Shown here: positions 1 to 12,348 of the stretch, piece after piece
Layout of the letters: every line of letters begins with the position of its first letter
How positions within the stretch are numbered: position 1 is the stretch's first letter
Source: Volvariella volvacea V23
Taxonomy: Eukaryota; Basidiomycota; Agaricomycetes; Agaricales; Pluteaceae
Direction of reading: 5' to 3'
Assembly: GCA_000349905.1 (NCBI GenBank)
Contig: KB722762.1
Location: 72,225-136,224 of the forward strand
Length of the DNA: 64,000 nucleotides
Translations under genes and position numbers: made by a program
Notes under the pieces: model-generated
What the model was told of the DNA's origin: nothing
The model's database searches: none
What the model saw: the letters and a program-made list of their open reading frames with translations, nothing else

Positions 1-1371
1 GAGTTATGTATTGACAGCCATTTCAAGACCACAAAGGATGAGTCAAGACTTTTGAAGCGGAAGGAACAGAATCGCGCTGCTCAGCGGGCTTTCCGTGAGC
101 GTAAGGAGAAGCACGTCAAAGATGTAAGTTCATTCCTTGCTTCTCGGAGATTGTGTCTGATCGGGCTCGCGCCTCAGTTGGAAGACAAGGTTGCTGCCCT
201 GGAAGCTAAAAATGAGCAAGCCACCACCGAGAATGAGAATCTCCGTGATCTCCTCACCCGTTTGCAGACAGAAAATGTTCTGCTCAAGCAATCGTCTTTC
301 ACGTTTGCTGTGCCTAAACCTGCGGGTGTTGTGCCGAACAAACTCGGCTCCATGTCAACAGAGGCGTCTCCATTCGCATCAGCTTCTCATACGTCGTCGA
401 GTATCTCGTCACCCGTCACAGGTCGGGCAACATCACCGCCGAAAGCCGTTAATCCTCTCGATTGGAGTTCCCTGACGTCCTTCGATCCTGCAATACTTAA
501 CCTTTTGGATGATCAACCCCAGCCTACGGCTACCGCTAGTGCAATGCAAATGAACTTCGGCTTTGATAGCAACTATACCACAATCGCAAATAATACAATG
601 TTCACGTCGTTTGCATCTGCGTTTGATTCTGCCACTCCTGCAGCGTCCGATCCCAATGCATTCAATTTCGATTTGAACTCACTATCGTCGTGGCCATCCC
701 CACCGTCTGTATCTCAAGATCAGGTGTCATTAGATGAAATATTTGCGCCCTATCTAGGAGGACCTTCTCCATATCAATACCCAGCTTCTACCCCTGGCAT
801 CAGCCCAGTTGCTCACCACACAGTCCCAGCTGCCGCCAGCTCCACACAATCTCCTGGGGCCTCCTCGTCATCTTCACCATCTTCCTCCGGGTCGGATGGT
901 GTTATTGCGACGCCCAAGGATACGCCCTCTTCGATGGCTGAATCGGAGATTAAGCACGATCCAAAGGAATGTCCGAAGACACGGGCTGAGGTCGCTCTAG
1001 TGATAGAGAAGCAGGGCTTATCATCGTTTGCGCCCCCCAAATCGAACATCAAGAAGACCTCTGATGGTACAATGGGTCCCACGATTACGTGCCAGGGTTC
1101 TTCCTCCTTCCCAAAAACTATGGCTAGCAAAGATAACGTGGAAGTGCTTCAAGCGTGGCGAACAATTACATCAGATCCTAAGTTCAAGGTCCGTACCCGC
1201 CTTTGCTCCGGTATTCCCTGCACTAATCACTTCTTGTCTACATAGGATTGCGACATCAATGAACTATGCTCAGAGTTTACGAGTAAGGCTCGGTGTGATG
1301 GCACCAAGGTGGTTCTTGAACCACAAGGCGTCAACCACATTCTTGAGACCTTATCTGCTCGGCATCAATAG
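1..1371 (+). CDS. yap1: YAP1/PAP1-type bZIP transcription factor, 3' part
   Basis: Oxidative-stress bZIP factor of the AP-1/PAP1 family, nuclear when active. The 5' end lies outside the window; the frame is open from base 1, although an intron may end near base 16. Exons: 1-123, 178-1188, 1246-1371 (introns of 54 and 57 nt). The basic region reads NRAAQRAFRERKEKHVKDLE and is interrupted by the first intron exactly at the start of the leucine zipper. A long Ser/Thr/Pro-rich middle follows. The last exon holds the C-terminal cysteine-rich domain with CDINELCSEF and a further Cys (KARC), the redox-sensed nuclear-export region of PAP1 proteins; two more Cys (KECPK, ITCQG) precede the last intron. 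Family assignment is firm. Which of several fungal AP-1 paralogues it is cannot be told. Confidence 0.88.
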
Positions 1372-2916
1372 ATTCAATAACTCAATGTTAACAAAGGAAG
1401 ACGAAGAAGAAATAGGAGAGGCCGAGTATTGAATAACGAACCATGAATTAACCATGGCACGCCGACGCTGGCTCTGGATACTAATAGTAAGCTCATCCCT
1501 CGATGAACAGGGATTCAAGCCAATCACCGGTCAAAGGGATGGAAGGGGGGCGTACTTTATAAGAATAGCTGGTCCGATCGAGATCTACGGTCGCGAAAGA
1601 AAGCCAGGAAGGTGGAGTGGGGATGCCTCGTATCCAATTACTCCATATTTGCCATCCTCCGACGTTGACAGTCATGCGTCATTATAACCTCGATCAATAC
1701 TTGCTGCCGTTTCCTTGCTATTAATCTTCGTCTTCTATTTGGTCTGTTGTTACTTCAGTAAAGGTTTAGTTCGTCCCCGCTTGTTGTATCGATCAGTGCG
1801 CCTTTTGGGTCTACCTTTCACCTCTAATTCCGTACTTCTACTGTATCTATCTTTGGTATCCCTGATTCGCTTTACGTCTTCCTGGTTTCACCTTTGGCGC
1901 TTCCCATGTACGGATATGACGATACGGTCGTACGAGAAGGTGGCGGGAGGTGGGGGTAGGATGATGTACAGGGAGGAAGGGCGAGTAGCGATCTGGGATT
2001 CACTGGGCGTTGCGAACTTAGGGATTAAAAAGGAGTAAACAGTAGCCATAGACCGGTCGGTTTCCTTCATCAAATTGTATCAATTGTTCTCTCCCTCTCG
2101 AACCCTCTTTTCCATTCAGATAATTTCCCTCACTACTTGTTTATGGTATTTTGGCATCTCCAGATAACCCCCATATTCAAAATGATCTTTTACCCCCTCC
2201 TTGGTTTTCATCCCTTTCCCCCCTCAAGTCTCTCCTCTCCTTCCTCTTTTTCTCTTCAGCTTCAGTTTTCTCCGTCTAGCTCGGTCTTTCCCAACTCTAC
2301 CTAACATCTCAAACAAATAACTACTGATCTAGGATGTATGTATTTTTGTCCACTTTATCCTATTCATATCCTACTGGCTATTAGTTCATTTGATACCCCG
2401 CAAAGCAACCTGAGGCGACCTGAGCTCTGGATTTCCGAGCGGATGGGTTGACACCGGACTTGGAGCTTGAAGCTTAGATAAAGCCTGTCCCCTCAGCCGA
2501 GATTCAGAGCCGTCGACGATCGTGGCTTCATAGGCATACATAGACATAGGCAAGACGTTTATATTAATAGTTATCTAGGCCTATCGTAAATACATGAACT
2601 TCATATCTTCCGAAGGATAAGTTGCACGTGAAGAATTGGGACGAAGAGAGAGACAGAGAAATACAACAGACCCGTTGAGAAAGGCCATGTAACACCACAC
2701 GAATTGGAGAAATAAGAACGGCTTGCAGGTAGGTAGAAAGGAAGGAACTGGATACCAGTTATATATAAGATGTTGGGTAGCGATAGCGGGGGATCGTAAT
2801 AGTGATTGATGACAGTTGTAGAGCCAATCGATTCAAGATATACGTAAAGGGGACGCAGAGGACAAGGAAGGGTAGGGCTTTCAAGGGGAACGAGAAAGAG
2901 ATTGTGACTCGCGGAT
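1372..2916. other. intergenic, convergent 3' ends
   Basis: About 1.5 kb between the convergent bZIP and SNF2 genes. It is T/C-rich around 2090-2290, as expected of 3' UTR and terminator sequence. The short open frames here (for example 1454-1687 and 1715-2038) have no recognisable protein features. Confidence 0.6.
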
Positions 2917-5900
2917 CTACTCGTCTTCGCTTGGCGTCAAGTATTCGTCATCGCTGACAATCTTATTTTTTCTTCTTGTTGGGGGTGGTCGTTCGTCCTC
3001 TTCCATTGGGGTTAGTGCCTCATCATATCCTGCTGGTGCCACACTCGCGCTATCTCCATTGAGGCCCAAGCCCTGGGTAGAGACAGGAGCTGATCCAGAA
3101 GCAGACGGTTCAGCACTGCGCTCAGGAGTTGAAGGAGCACCAGGCAGACCCGATCCAACTATGACCCTGTTGAATGTCGCCTCAAAGGCCTTTTCCATCT
3201 CATCCGCGTCGAGAACGACCCATGACCCTTCTTGGTTGTAACGGCGGGCGTTCTTGAACATGAGTGCAAACTCCGCTTTAAACTGCTGGACGTTCTTGTA
3301 GTATCCCGTGTTCGCCCGTTTTTTTATTTGAGATAGGCAGATAGGTTGTTGGATGATGTCGTAGTAATCTGGATACTCGTTTCTGTCCGGAAGCTCTTTG
3401 AAGAGTTCGCAGCGCTTGCGTCCAGTTTCGTCTTCGCAGGCCATCACAGCTTTATGACATTCAGCAAATGCCTTCTTCATCTTGTCCTTGATCGCGGGGG
3501 TTAGCATCTCATTGGCCGGAGCAGCAGCTTTTCTTCGCCGCTTCTGTAGGGAGAGTGGTCAACATACTGCTCAGATCAAACAACATTCTGCGGTACTCAC
3601 AGGATCATGGTCCTCGTCATCGTCGTCATTGTTAATCGAAGGGGTTACGGACATGGATTTGCCACCTCGCTTGCGCTTACTTCCAACTGAAGGAGGGTCG
3701 TAATCCGCAGTAGCTATATTAGCCATCTTTGATTTGCCCTTCTTGCCCTTTCTACCACGAGAGTCAGTGTCTGACGCTGGTGTGCCACGACCTGAGGCCT
3801 CAGCATCCCGCAACAACTTGTTTGTTGCTCTTCGTTCCTTCTTATCACGAGTACGCTCCGACAGTGCTTCGATATCCTCGCCTTCCTCAAGTGCCTGTAT
3901 TGGGGAAAGGGCAGATGAGCAGGGCGCATATGACCACTAGACAACAGCACTTACCATAGCCCAAGCTTCGTCGCTAAGCCCATCATTATAACTGACGACG
4001 TTCCTCCTTCTCTGTCCTCTACCCTCCAGAATCTCATCCGCCTCCTTCATCTCGAATGGCTCATCAGTCTGATAACACTCAGGAAGTTCCTCCAACTGGA
4101 TTAGAGGTGGAGGCGGCTTTCCTCTGTGCCCAGCAGTCCTCCAGTTCTCCAGAGCGTCGCGTTCGCGTTGAATATCAATCTGCCTGAACACGGCGTTCTC
4201 TTCTTCGCTACGGGCGATGAGCTCGTTCAGCTCATCGTCGTTCATGTCGCCTGCTTCTTCGTTCTCTTCCTCTTGGTCAGCTTCCAGGATAGATCGCTGT
4301 AGAGTGGGTGTCAGACTGTAATACTTAGCGGAATATTTATAGACGGCTTACCAAGAATTCTTCTTGTTCTTCGACGGTGGACTTGTTATCGAAGCGACCG
4401 GCTTGAATGACCTTGTCGTCGATATCAAGCTTGAATCGGGCACGCTGATACATGGCCTCCTCGACACTCTTTTCGGTGATGAAACGAAGGATGAGGACAG
4501 CCTTTGTTTGACCAATACGGTGGGCACGGTCTTGGGCTTGCAAGTCGGCGTGAGGATTCCAGTCAGAGTCAAAGCTGTAATGGCAAATAAGTAAAGGATC
4601 TGGGAAGTCGGAGAATGCCCAACGTACATGATGACAGTATCAGCAGTTTGCAGGTTCAGACCCAAACCACCAGCACGAGTCGACAAGATGAAAACCATAA
4701 ACTCGGAGTCGGGTGCATTGAACAGTTGCACAAATGATGCTCGTTCCTCGGTTTTCGTTCCACCATCAAGACGAAGGTACTTCCATTTCATCATCTTCAA
4801 AAAGTCCTCCATGATATCCATGACTTTTGTCATTTGGAAGAAGATAAGGACCTAGGGGAAGTGCTGAGATGGTACAATAGCGGGTGAGACGGAAAGAACT
4901 TACTCGATGGCCTGTGGCGAAGAACTTGGGTAGAATACGACTCAATAATTCAATCTTGCCAGACGTTCGAACGAGTTTCTCGTCAATCAAACCTGAGGGA
5001 CTGATCTTATCCTCGACGCTTTCGAACAAGAATGGATGCTGGCAAATCTTTCGCAGTTGCATCAACTCGTTGCTCAAACCCTTGACACCACCGACTTTGC
5101 TGCCATGAAGTTAGCAAATGTATCTTTTACCCAGCATCAATATGTACATACCCCTTGTTGTCTTTACCATCTGCAATCATCTTGTGCTTCTTCATCTGCT
5201 TATAGAGCTGGCTCTGTAGCGCACTCATTCTTACTTTAATCACCTTCTCGACCTTGTCAGGCAATTCCGCCTCGACATCCTTCTTCAACCTTCTCAACAA
5301 GAAAGGTCGCAACACCTTATGCAAACGCCTAATGATGAGCAAGGCCTCTTCTTCGTTCAACTCAATCTTATCTCCCGTTCCAGAGTTGGCGAACGGAGTG
5401 TTGAACCATTCGTCGAACGACTTTACCGAGTTGAAGATCTTAGGCAGAACAAAGTTGAGCAAGGACCAGAGTTCCGGCAGGTTGTTCTGCAGTGGTGTAC
5501 CAGTGAGAATAAGACGGTATCGAGAATGATAGTATGTCGTCAAAGTTTGAGCCAATTTGCTCTGTGTGTTCTTCATACGATGACCCTCATCTGAGGAGGA
5601 ATGACATCACATCAATAACCTTGACAGGGCGACGGGAACTACTAAATACACTCACCAATGATCATATGCACCCATTTAATCTTACTCAAATGCGGACGAT
5701 CCTTGATGATGTACTCATACGTCGTCAGTAAGACCTGGAATTGACCCATACGGAGGTCTTGTTGCAAGGCACGGCGTTGCGTAGGATTGCCTTTATAGGC
5801 GATCATCTTTACTGATGGTGCCCATTTAGCAAACTCGCCAGACCAGTTCGTCATAGTTGATAGAGGTACAATGACAAGATACGGCCCTCGTTGCCTCTTT

Positions 5901-8042
5901 ACTTCGATCAGGAAAGTGACTAGCGAGATTGTCTGAATCGTCTTTCCGAGACCCTGTATTCAAAAAATGCCAAAACAGAAACGTCAAAAATGATTGTTGA
6001 GTTCGCCGACTCGGGAAAATCTCCCAAGCTAAATGGGTAATGATGTAATGGGAATGAGGACTGGTACACACCATTTCGTCTGCCAAGATTCCGTTCAGAC
6101 GGTTATTATACAAGCTGACCATCCACTGCAACCCTTTCATCTGGTACTCTTTCAGTGTACCACCAACAAGGATGGTTGGCTGTCTGGTGATCTTCTCGGA
6201 TATTCTATGTGCGACTGCATAGTAGTCGATCTTCTTCTCACTATTTTCCTCCTCTGCGAATCTCTGGGCACCAAATGTCGCCTCGCTTGTCGGTCCGTCC
6301 TCCGTTTCGAAGGGAAGCTCTACAGCCCCAGCTTCGTTCTGCTGAGCAACAACAGCCTGTGCAAGCGAATCGAGGTAGGCATCGGTTTGTCGTAGCAGAT
6401 GAGTGATACGGGTGTCCTTGGCTGTGTCGATGAGCTTCATGTATGCCTCTTCATCGTCGGCTTTCAAGGCCTTTAGACGTTCCTTGGAGATCCTTTCGAT
6501 ACGTTTCTGCTCTTCCTTCTCTGTATGCGCATGGAACGCAAGTACAGCACGGTTAAGACGCGTGATCCGATCCTGTGCGGCACGATTGGCAGCAATAACC
6601 TCGCGACCGTGGCTGCAGATAACCTCGAGTTGCTCAACATGCTTGTGCTTGGCCCGTCTCTCTCGCTCATCCCGCTGTTTGCGTTCGAGTTGCTCTGTCA
6701 TGCGAGCGTCTCGGAGCGTGGGCTTGCGTATTCTGCGAAGGTCGGTCCTGTTGAGTGGAACCATCGAAGCATGAAAGAGACGTTCCGCCACGCTCGCTCG
6801 AACCATTCGCTGCTTCTCCAACAAACGTAGCGACTTGAGTTCAATCAAGGCACGCAGCTTCCCGTGGGCAGTCGGGCTGGGATGGATGAGGGCCTTCAGG
6901 TCGAGGTTTGAATCCTCGTCTTTCATTTGAGCGTCTTCCGAACTTGCATCAGTCTCAAATTGGCCATCACCTATGGTAGAGGGCAAGTGCTCCAGCTCCC
7001 GAATGCGTTGATGTATCCGGGCTTCTATATAGCGGTCCCGTTCGTTGATTATCTGGTGAGCATCCAAACCCAATGGCATGAGCGTTGGGACAACGAGCCG
7101 TTGGAGACGAGTGGCATAAAGGTACGGGTCAGTATCTGCATTTCGCTTGAGATAGGAGAAGGGATGACGATAAGCATTGTATGGATAAACGCCTGAAGCA
7201 TCTGCATCCAGGAACGGGCCTTTTGACAAGTCTGTTGAGGAAGCTGCAACAGAGGCTTCTTGCTCTTCCGTCTTCACTACTTGGTCTGCTCCTGGTGGTT
7301 GGATAGATGACGTGGACTCAGAGCTCGATTCCGCCTTGGTCACTTTAACAGCAGCATCGACCACCCGCGATGGTATATCCGGTGCTTGTAGCGTCTTCTC
7401 GAGGTCTGCTATGGCGGAATTGGGCAGTCGAATAGCTTGCTGCAGGTGTTCGGGAATGGGCATGCCCCTTGATAAGAGTTTAAAAGCCTGTATCTGTGCC
7501 CGCACAACGGCTATTTGCTCATTTGTAAAGGAGGGATTCGGGTGGGATGGAGGAGCGTAGGGTTGTGAGGGGATTGGGCCAGCAGTTATTGACGTTGGGC
7601 CAGCGGATGTACCGTTTGGAGCAGCATGGCCATTGGCGAGTACTTGCGGTTGTAGCAATGGCTGGGCTTGGGGCGGTAGCTGCTGCTGCTGTGGGTTCTG
7701 ACCACGCCCTTGCACTGTAGAGCATAGATTGTGAATGTGAAAGACGAGTTAGGGGACGAGGAGCTGACGCACTCTGGCTGAGAGCGGAGATGTACTTGAG
7801 AACGGTCTCCAGCTCATTTGGGGTCTTTTGTTCCTGCGGATGCTGGCGAAGGAATTGGGCGCGCTGCACGAAATGTTAGGGACAGGGACTTTTGAGAGGT
7901 CGAGAGCGCATACCCGTATTAACTGTTGTAAATCTGGCTGCTGTCGGGAGGGATGGTGGATGTTCTGGGGATGGAGCGGGTTGAGTTGGGAGGAATGTTG
8001 TGGTTGTTGTTGAGCGGATGGGCCGAGCATCTGAGCGGACAT
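2917..8042 (-). CDS. snf2: SNF2/STH1-type chromatin remodelling ATPase (SWI/SNF or RSC catalytic subunit)
   Basis: ATP-driven nucleosome remodeller. Eleven exons (high to low): 8042-7914, 7863-7773, 7714-6072, 5953-5656, 5590-5152, 5099-4904, 4851-4628, 4574-4352, 4296-3955, 3894-3601, 3543-2917; sum 4506 nt, 1501 residues. Order of domains: Gln/Pro-rich N-terminus, QLQ (about 136-170, [17 protein letters not shown]), HSA helix (about 355-450), Snf2 helicase (about 590-1080; P-loop DEMGLGKT split by an intron after DEM; DEGH box; C-terminal motif [11 protein letters not shown]), SnAC (about 1090-1170), Lys/Arg-rich linker, bromodomain (about 1310-1410 with the acetyl-lysine Asn in FKNARRYNQ), and an acidic tail. 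This architecture is that of Snf2/Sth1/Brg1. I cannot say which of the two yeast complexes it would serve. The start is the ATG that opens the MSAQML exon. It is divergent from Ku80. Confidence 0.95.
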
Positions 8043-8262
8043 GTTAGCGGAGGACGGATTTTTGGTGAGGGACGGTGGCTCGGCCAGTCGCGCGTGCTCT
8101 CTCTCAAAACGCAAGGCAATCAACTTACAACCCCCTTTTGTCACGCTCCCCGTTACCTCCTCATTGACTCGCCTAGTCACAGCTTACCACTCCTTTCCCA
8201 TCACGTGCACACCGCGTCCTCATTACCTGCACGCGCCCGGTCTAGTCATTTAGCCATACGCC
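8043..8262. promoter_or_regulatory. bidirectional promoter, SNF2 / Ku80
   Basis: The 220 bp between the two start codons must hold both promoters. It contains a CACGTG palindrome at 8202-8207 (E-box type) in a C/T-rich stretch. No TATA box is evident. Use of the E-box is inferred. Confidence 0.5.
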
Positions 8263-11200
8263 ATGCCAGCAGAACGAGCAGGAGTAAGTATCGGGCGCAC
8301 ATCCCAGTCCCCGCTGACATGGGCTGCAGTACACGGCAGTCGTATACGTCGTGGACACCTCCCCGTCCATGGGGAAAATGCGGGAGGTCACAATAGAGAC
8401 CCCCGAGGGCGAAGAACAGACAGTGGAGATGACCAATCTCGAGTGGGCGCTGCAGTTTGTAAAGATGAAGATACAGGAGATGGTACGTGCTGCTTTGCTG
8501 TATATGGCTCCAGGCTCTGCAACCCGCGTAGATATACCACGGTCGCAAGACGGACCAATGTGGCGTCATTCTCTTCGGTTCTGAGGGTAAGCTATTGCTC
8601 TCTTGCGCGCCCCGAATGTTAATCACGCTACAGAAACCGACAACCTCGTGCACGATAAGGACGGCGGGTACGACCATGTCCAAGAATATATACCCATTGC
8701 TCAACCAAATGCTGGAACACTGGCAAAGCTGGATGCAATACGTCCTTCGACCGTGTCCGGTGACCGTAAGACCCCACCTTAGAATCACCAACGCTCCCTA
8801 ACCATCCGATGCAGCTATTGATGGTCTAATCGTGGCTATGGAAACTCAGGCGACCTACCTACTAAAAAAGCAAACCTGGACGCGAAAAATTGTCATAATC
8901 ACCGATGGTGGAAGTCCTATCGAGTTGGAGGATTGGGAGGCTGTAGTCACCAAGCTGGATACCTATAACATTATTCTGACCATTGTGTTTGTATTTCTGT
9001 CTTGTCTTTCCGCTGAGAATACTCATCCTTCCTAGGGGTGTTGACTTTGACGACGAGGAATATCCATTTGTAGAAGAAAACAAGCCTCACATCAAGGTAT
9101 ACAGATCCACGAGCTTCTATATAACGTTTCTCACAGCGTCTTCAGAAAACAAACGAAACTTTCTATCATCACTTCATATCCACATTCAACAAAGCCAAAC
9201 CTGGGAATGGCGTCGTAGGAACATGCGCTTTCGCGTTACAGGAAGCAAGTCGACCAGATATTAAAGAAACTAAGTCTGCATTAATGGCAACCGTCCTTCG
9301 CATCGGCGACACAACGGCGCATTGGGAAGAAGCCATCGAAATCGATATTGAGACATGCAAATGCACAGCAATCGCACGCCCAAAGTCCTTCAAGGCATTT
9401 AGTCTACGCGAGAATGATGCAGATGGTATGGACATAGACGAGGATACGAGGAAGGACGTATACGCCCAGTTGAAAAGACGCACCGAGTATTACATTGACA
9501 GGAGCGAGGAGAACGAAGAGGACGAGGAAGACGTTAAAAGGGAAGAAGACACAGAGGAAGACATGGAAGCATTGCAAAAGAGATTGAAGGAAAAAGAAGC
9601 TTTCATGGAAAAAGTCGAGAAGGAGGAACTTACTCGTGGTTTCAAGTACGGAACCACGTATGTCCCTTGTCCAGATGGACAGTTCCCCCATCTCCCAACC
9701 ACCAAGGGCATCGAGATTTGGGGTTTCTTCCCTCGTTCAAACGTAAGTAGTGATTTCTGACACCGCCAACTTGTCCTCATCGACCTTTAGTTCCGGCGCG
9801 AGCTTGCTATGGGCGAGATTCAGTACATATGGGCAAAGCGCGGTGTGCCTCAGCAACAGGTCGCCCTATCGTCTATCGTCCAGGCTATGGACGAAAAGGG
9901 CACCGTCGCTATCGCCCGGTGGGTCACAAAGGATGGCATGGATCCCAAGATGGGTATACTCTGGCCTATCTTGTTTGAAAATGTCGATTGTCTTCTCTGG
10001 GCACAAGTCAGTGCTTCATCCCCTTGATTGTTGCACCTTTTACTTATGCCCCAATCCAGATGCCCTTTGCAGACGATATCCGAAAGTATACATTCGCTTC
10101 GCTTACTCGTCTCGTCAACAAGAAGGGAGAGGTTTTAACAGAACACCCCTATTTACCGACAGAAGCCCAACAAGAAGCGATGGATAACTTTGTAGATGCC
10201 ATGGATCTGATGACAGCTGGTGAGAAAGATGAGGAAGGGTACGTCCACGCATGTTAGCCCCCGGTGATTACCTCGAACATTTCTCCCTTCAGCAACCGAA
10301 CGCCGTGGTTCGAGACCACATATTCATACAATCCCTCGATCCACCGCATCAAGCAGGCACAATTCCATTGCGCAATTGTGTCAGACCTAGAAGCGAATCC
10401 ACTGCCTCCACCGCATCCAGAACTAACCAAGTACTTTGAGCCACCCAGAAAGGTGCTCAAACGGGCTCGCGAGGCCCTGGAGGAATGCAAGACGGCTTTC
10501 AAAGTCAAAGAAGGTTGGTCTAGACCTACTTTTCGCGTATGATGATGCCGACTAAATGCACCGACTGATAGTGCCCAAGAAGGCTCCTCGAGCACGCAAA
10601 GATGGACATGAGCATGCAACAGAAGAGGACGAGAATCTTCTCTTGCTTGATCGTAAAGCATCAGCCACTCAGAGTACTCAGCAGTCGCAGACTTTGAAGA
10701 CGCAGAGCCAGGTTGTGAATTCAAGAAATCCAAGTGCATCTCCGCGTAAGGATAAAGAAAAGGAGAAAGAATTCGCTGCGAGGGCGAGGGCTGCTACGGA
10801 CCAGAAGGGAAAGGCCAAGGCGGCTGAGAATGATAGTGCGACTGAGTCTGATACGGAAGATGATGAGGACGAAGACATTGTTATGGTCGAAGCACCCTCA
10901 GTTCAGACCTCTCAGCAAAAGCAACGTGAAGCATATAAGTACGAGGAAGATGACGACGAGATTTTATTGGACAAAGTCCCAAGCTCATCCCGAACTGGTA
11001 CAAGGAAGTCTTCAACCCGCTCAGTCACTCCACAAGTCGATCCTGGAAGGGCGCCAGGACGAATTGTGGGTATGGCATATCCATTGAAGGATTTCGAGAA
11101 TAATTTGAAGAGAGGAGACGTCGTCAGCAAAGCTGTTGAGGACTTGGGATGGGTGTTGAAAGAGATTGTGTTGAGACCGTTTGCTTCGAGGAGGTATGAC

Positions 11201-11556
11201 GAGTGTTTGGAGTGTTTGAGGAAGATGAGAGATGTTTGTTTGAAGGTACGTCATGCTTTGCTACGTTTCGCTTTGATTATTTGTTAATTCGTGCTTTTAG
11301 GAGGATGAAATTGACGCATGGAATTCATTCATGCAAGACTTGCACTCTAGTTGCTTGTCTAAACCCGGTAATATTGAATTCTGGGAGAGGCTGAAGAAGG
11401 AAGGGAAAAGCCTTAGTCTGATAAGTGAGAGGGAAGCAAGGAAATACGGTGGGGTTTCGAGTGTCACCGAAGTTCAAGCTCAACAGGTAAGATATGCATC
11501 TATATCTCCAGTATGCTCGATTTTGATATATCTGCACACGACAGTTTTTGTCTTGA
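8263..11556 (+). CDS. ku80: Ku80, DNA end-binding subunit of the Ku heterodimer
   Basis: Non-homologous end-joining and telomere protein that pairs with Ku70 to ring broken DNA ends. Thirteen exons: 8263-8283, 8330-8482, 8532-8586, 8634-8765, 8815-8986, 9036-9096, 9137-9742, 9791-10006, 10060-10238, 10293-10513, 10572-11245, 11301-11486, 11545-11556; 2688 nt, 895 residues. The N-terminal alpha/beta (vWA-like) domain begins AVVYVVDTSPSMGKM. The Ku beta-barrel follows (GEIQYIWAKRG, QVALSSIVQAM), then the C-terminal arm (PHPELTKYFEPPRKVLKRA). After an acidic, low-complexity linker comes a helical Ku80 C-terminal (Ku_PK_bind type) domain around 780-885. The fifth intron uses the weaker donor GTTTGT, required by the frame (TIV-GVDFDD). 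The last coding exon is only 12 nt. Confidence 0.95.
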
Positions 11557-11760
11557 GCCGTTCACGACGCCGCCTGAGCCAGGTGGCATTGGGGAGCGTC
11601 TATACTTTATGCACCTCATCTATGACTCGGCGAAAAATCGAGCTTTTGGTTCGTTTGCATCTTGTTAACTGTTGTAGTTGTATGTGCGCGGCATATACAA
11701 TCCCCGATGTAAGAGGATACTGTATATACTATGATCTGTTATGATCTAGATATGCCACAA

Positions 11761-12110
11761 TTATGGGATTATTACACCACGTCGACATCGGTGTATGCCC
11801 CCTCCTTGGGTAAGAATCTCGACCTTGACACCTCGAGTTTTCGTCTTTTTCGTATAACGTCCAGTATCTATCCAAGTCGTTCAATAATCGAACGGATGGA
11901 AGGGGCTCCTTCGTATGTTGTACTAAGACGCGAGTGGCATGCATGCCCCAAGCACCATCACCCAACCTTTTGAGTGCGAATGCCTTGGCCATAGGCTCAG
12001 CGAGGCCTTTTCATCCTCCGTAAAGATATAAAGATGGTAACCTTGCTCAGCTCCAGGTGGTACAATGTATTTGTGGTAGCCGAGGGGTGTATAATTGAAA
12101 GCAGTTTCGC
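11761..12110 (-). pseudogene. broken partial copy of the adjacent 699-residue gene
   Basis: Reading the minus strand gives YHKYIVPPGAEQGYHLYIFT, which matches the neighbour's DRYVVPVSM...RGYYIYTF. A shift of frame follows, then MAKAFALKRLGDGAW matches INKAFALERLTDGTW, then KEPLPSVR matches EDPLPFAR. A further segment, VKVEILTQGG, resembles the neighbour's last 20 residues (IKAEVHVQQG) and ends at a TAA at 11761-11763. The roughly 200 residues between these parts in the intact gene are missing, and stops lie upstream. It is therefore a truncated, frameshifted, internally deleted tandem duplicate. Confidence 0.75.
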
Positions 12111-12348
12111 ATAATTCATCTAAATGCGGTTATACTGGAGAGGTGATGAGTAGGGAATGAATAGCTGGCGGGATTTCGAGTTCAAAAAATAAGACATACA
12201 CCCACACCTCCGGATTACATTCAACTCTGATCAAAGTCACAAGTGCACACATACAAACAGTCTATATCATACTTAGCATCTTGGCAAGGAATGCGTAGGA
12301 ATATACTACTATCTGTTATTCCGTCCGTATATTCTACCCATAAGATGA

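Noticed and set aside
1454..2073. Small frames downstream of the bZIP gene
   Set aside because: They lie in the convergent 3' region and show no protein-like composition or splice partners.
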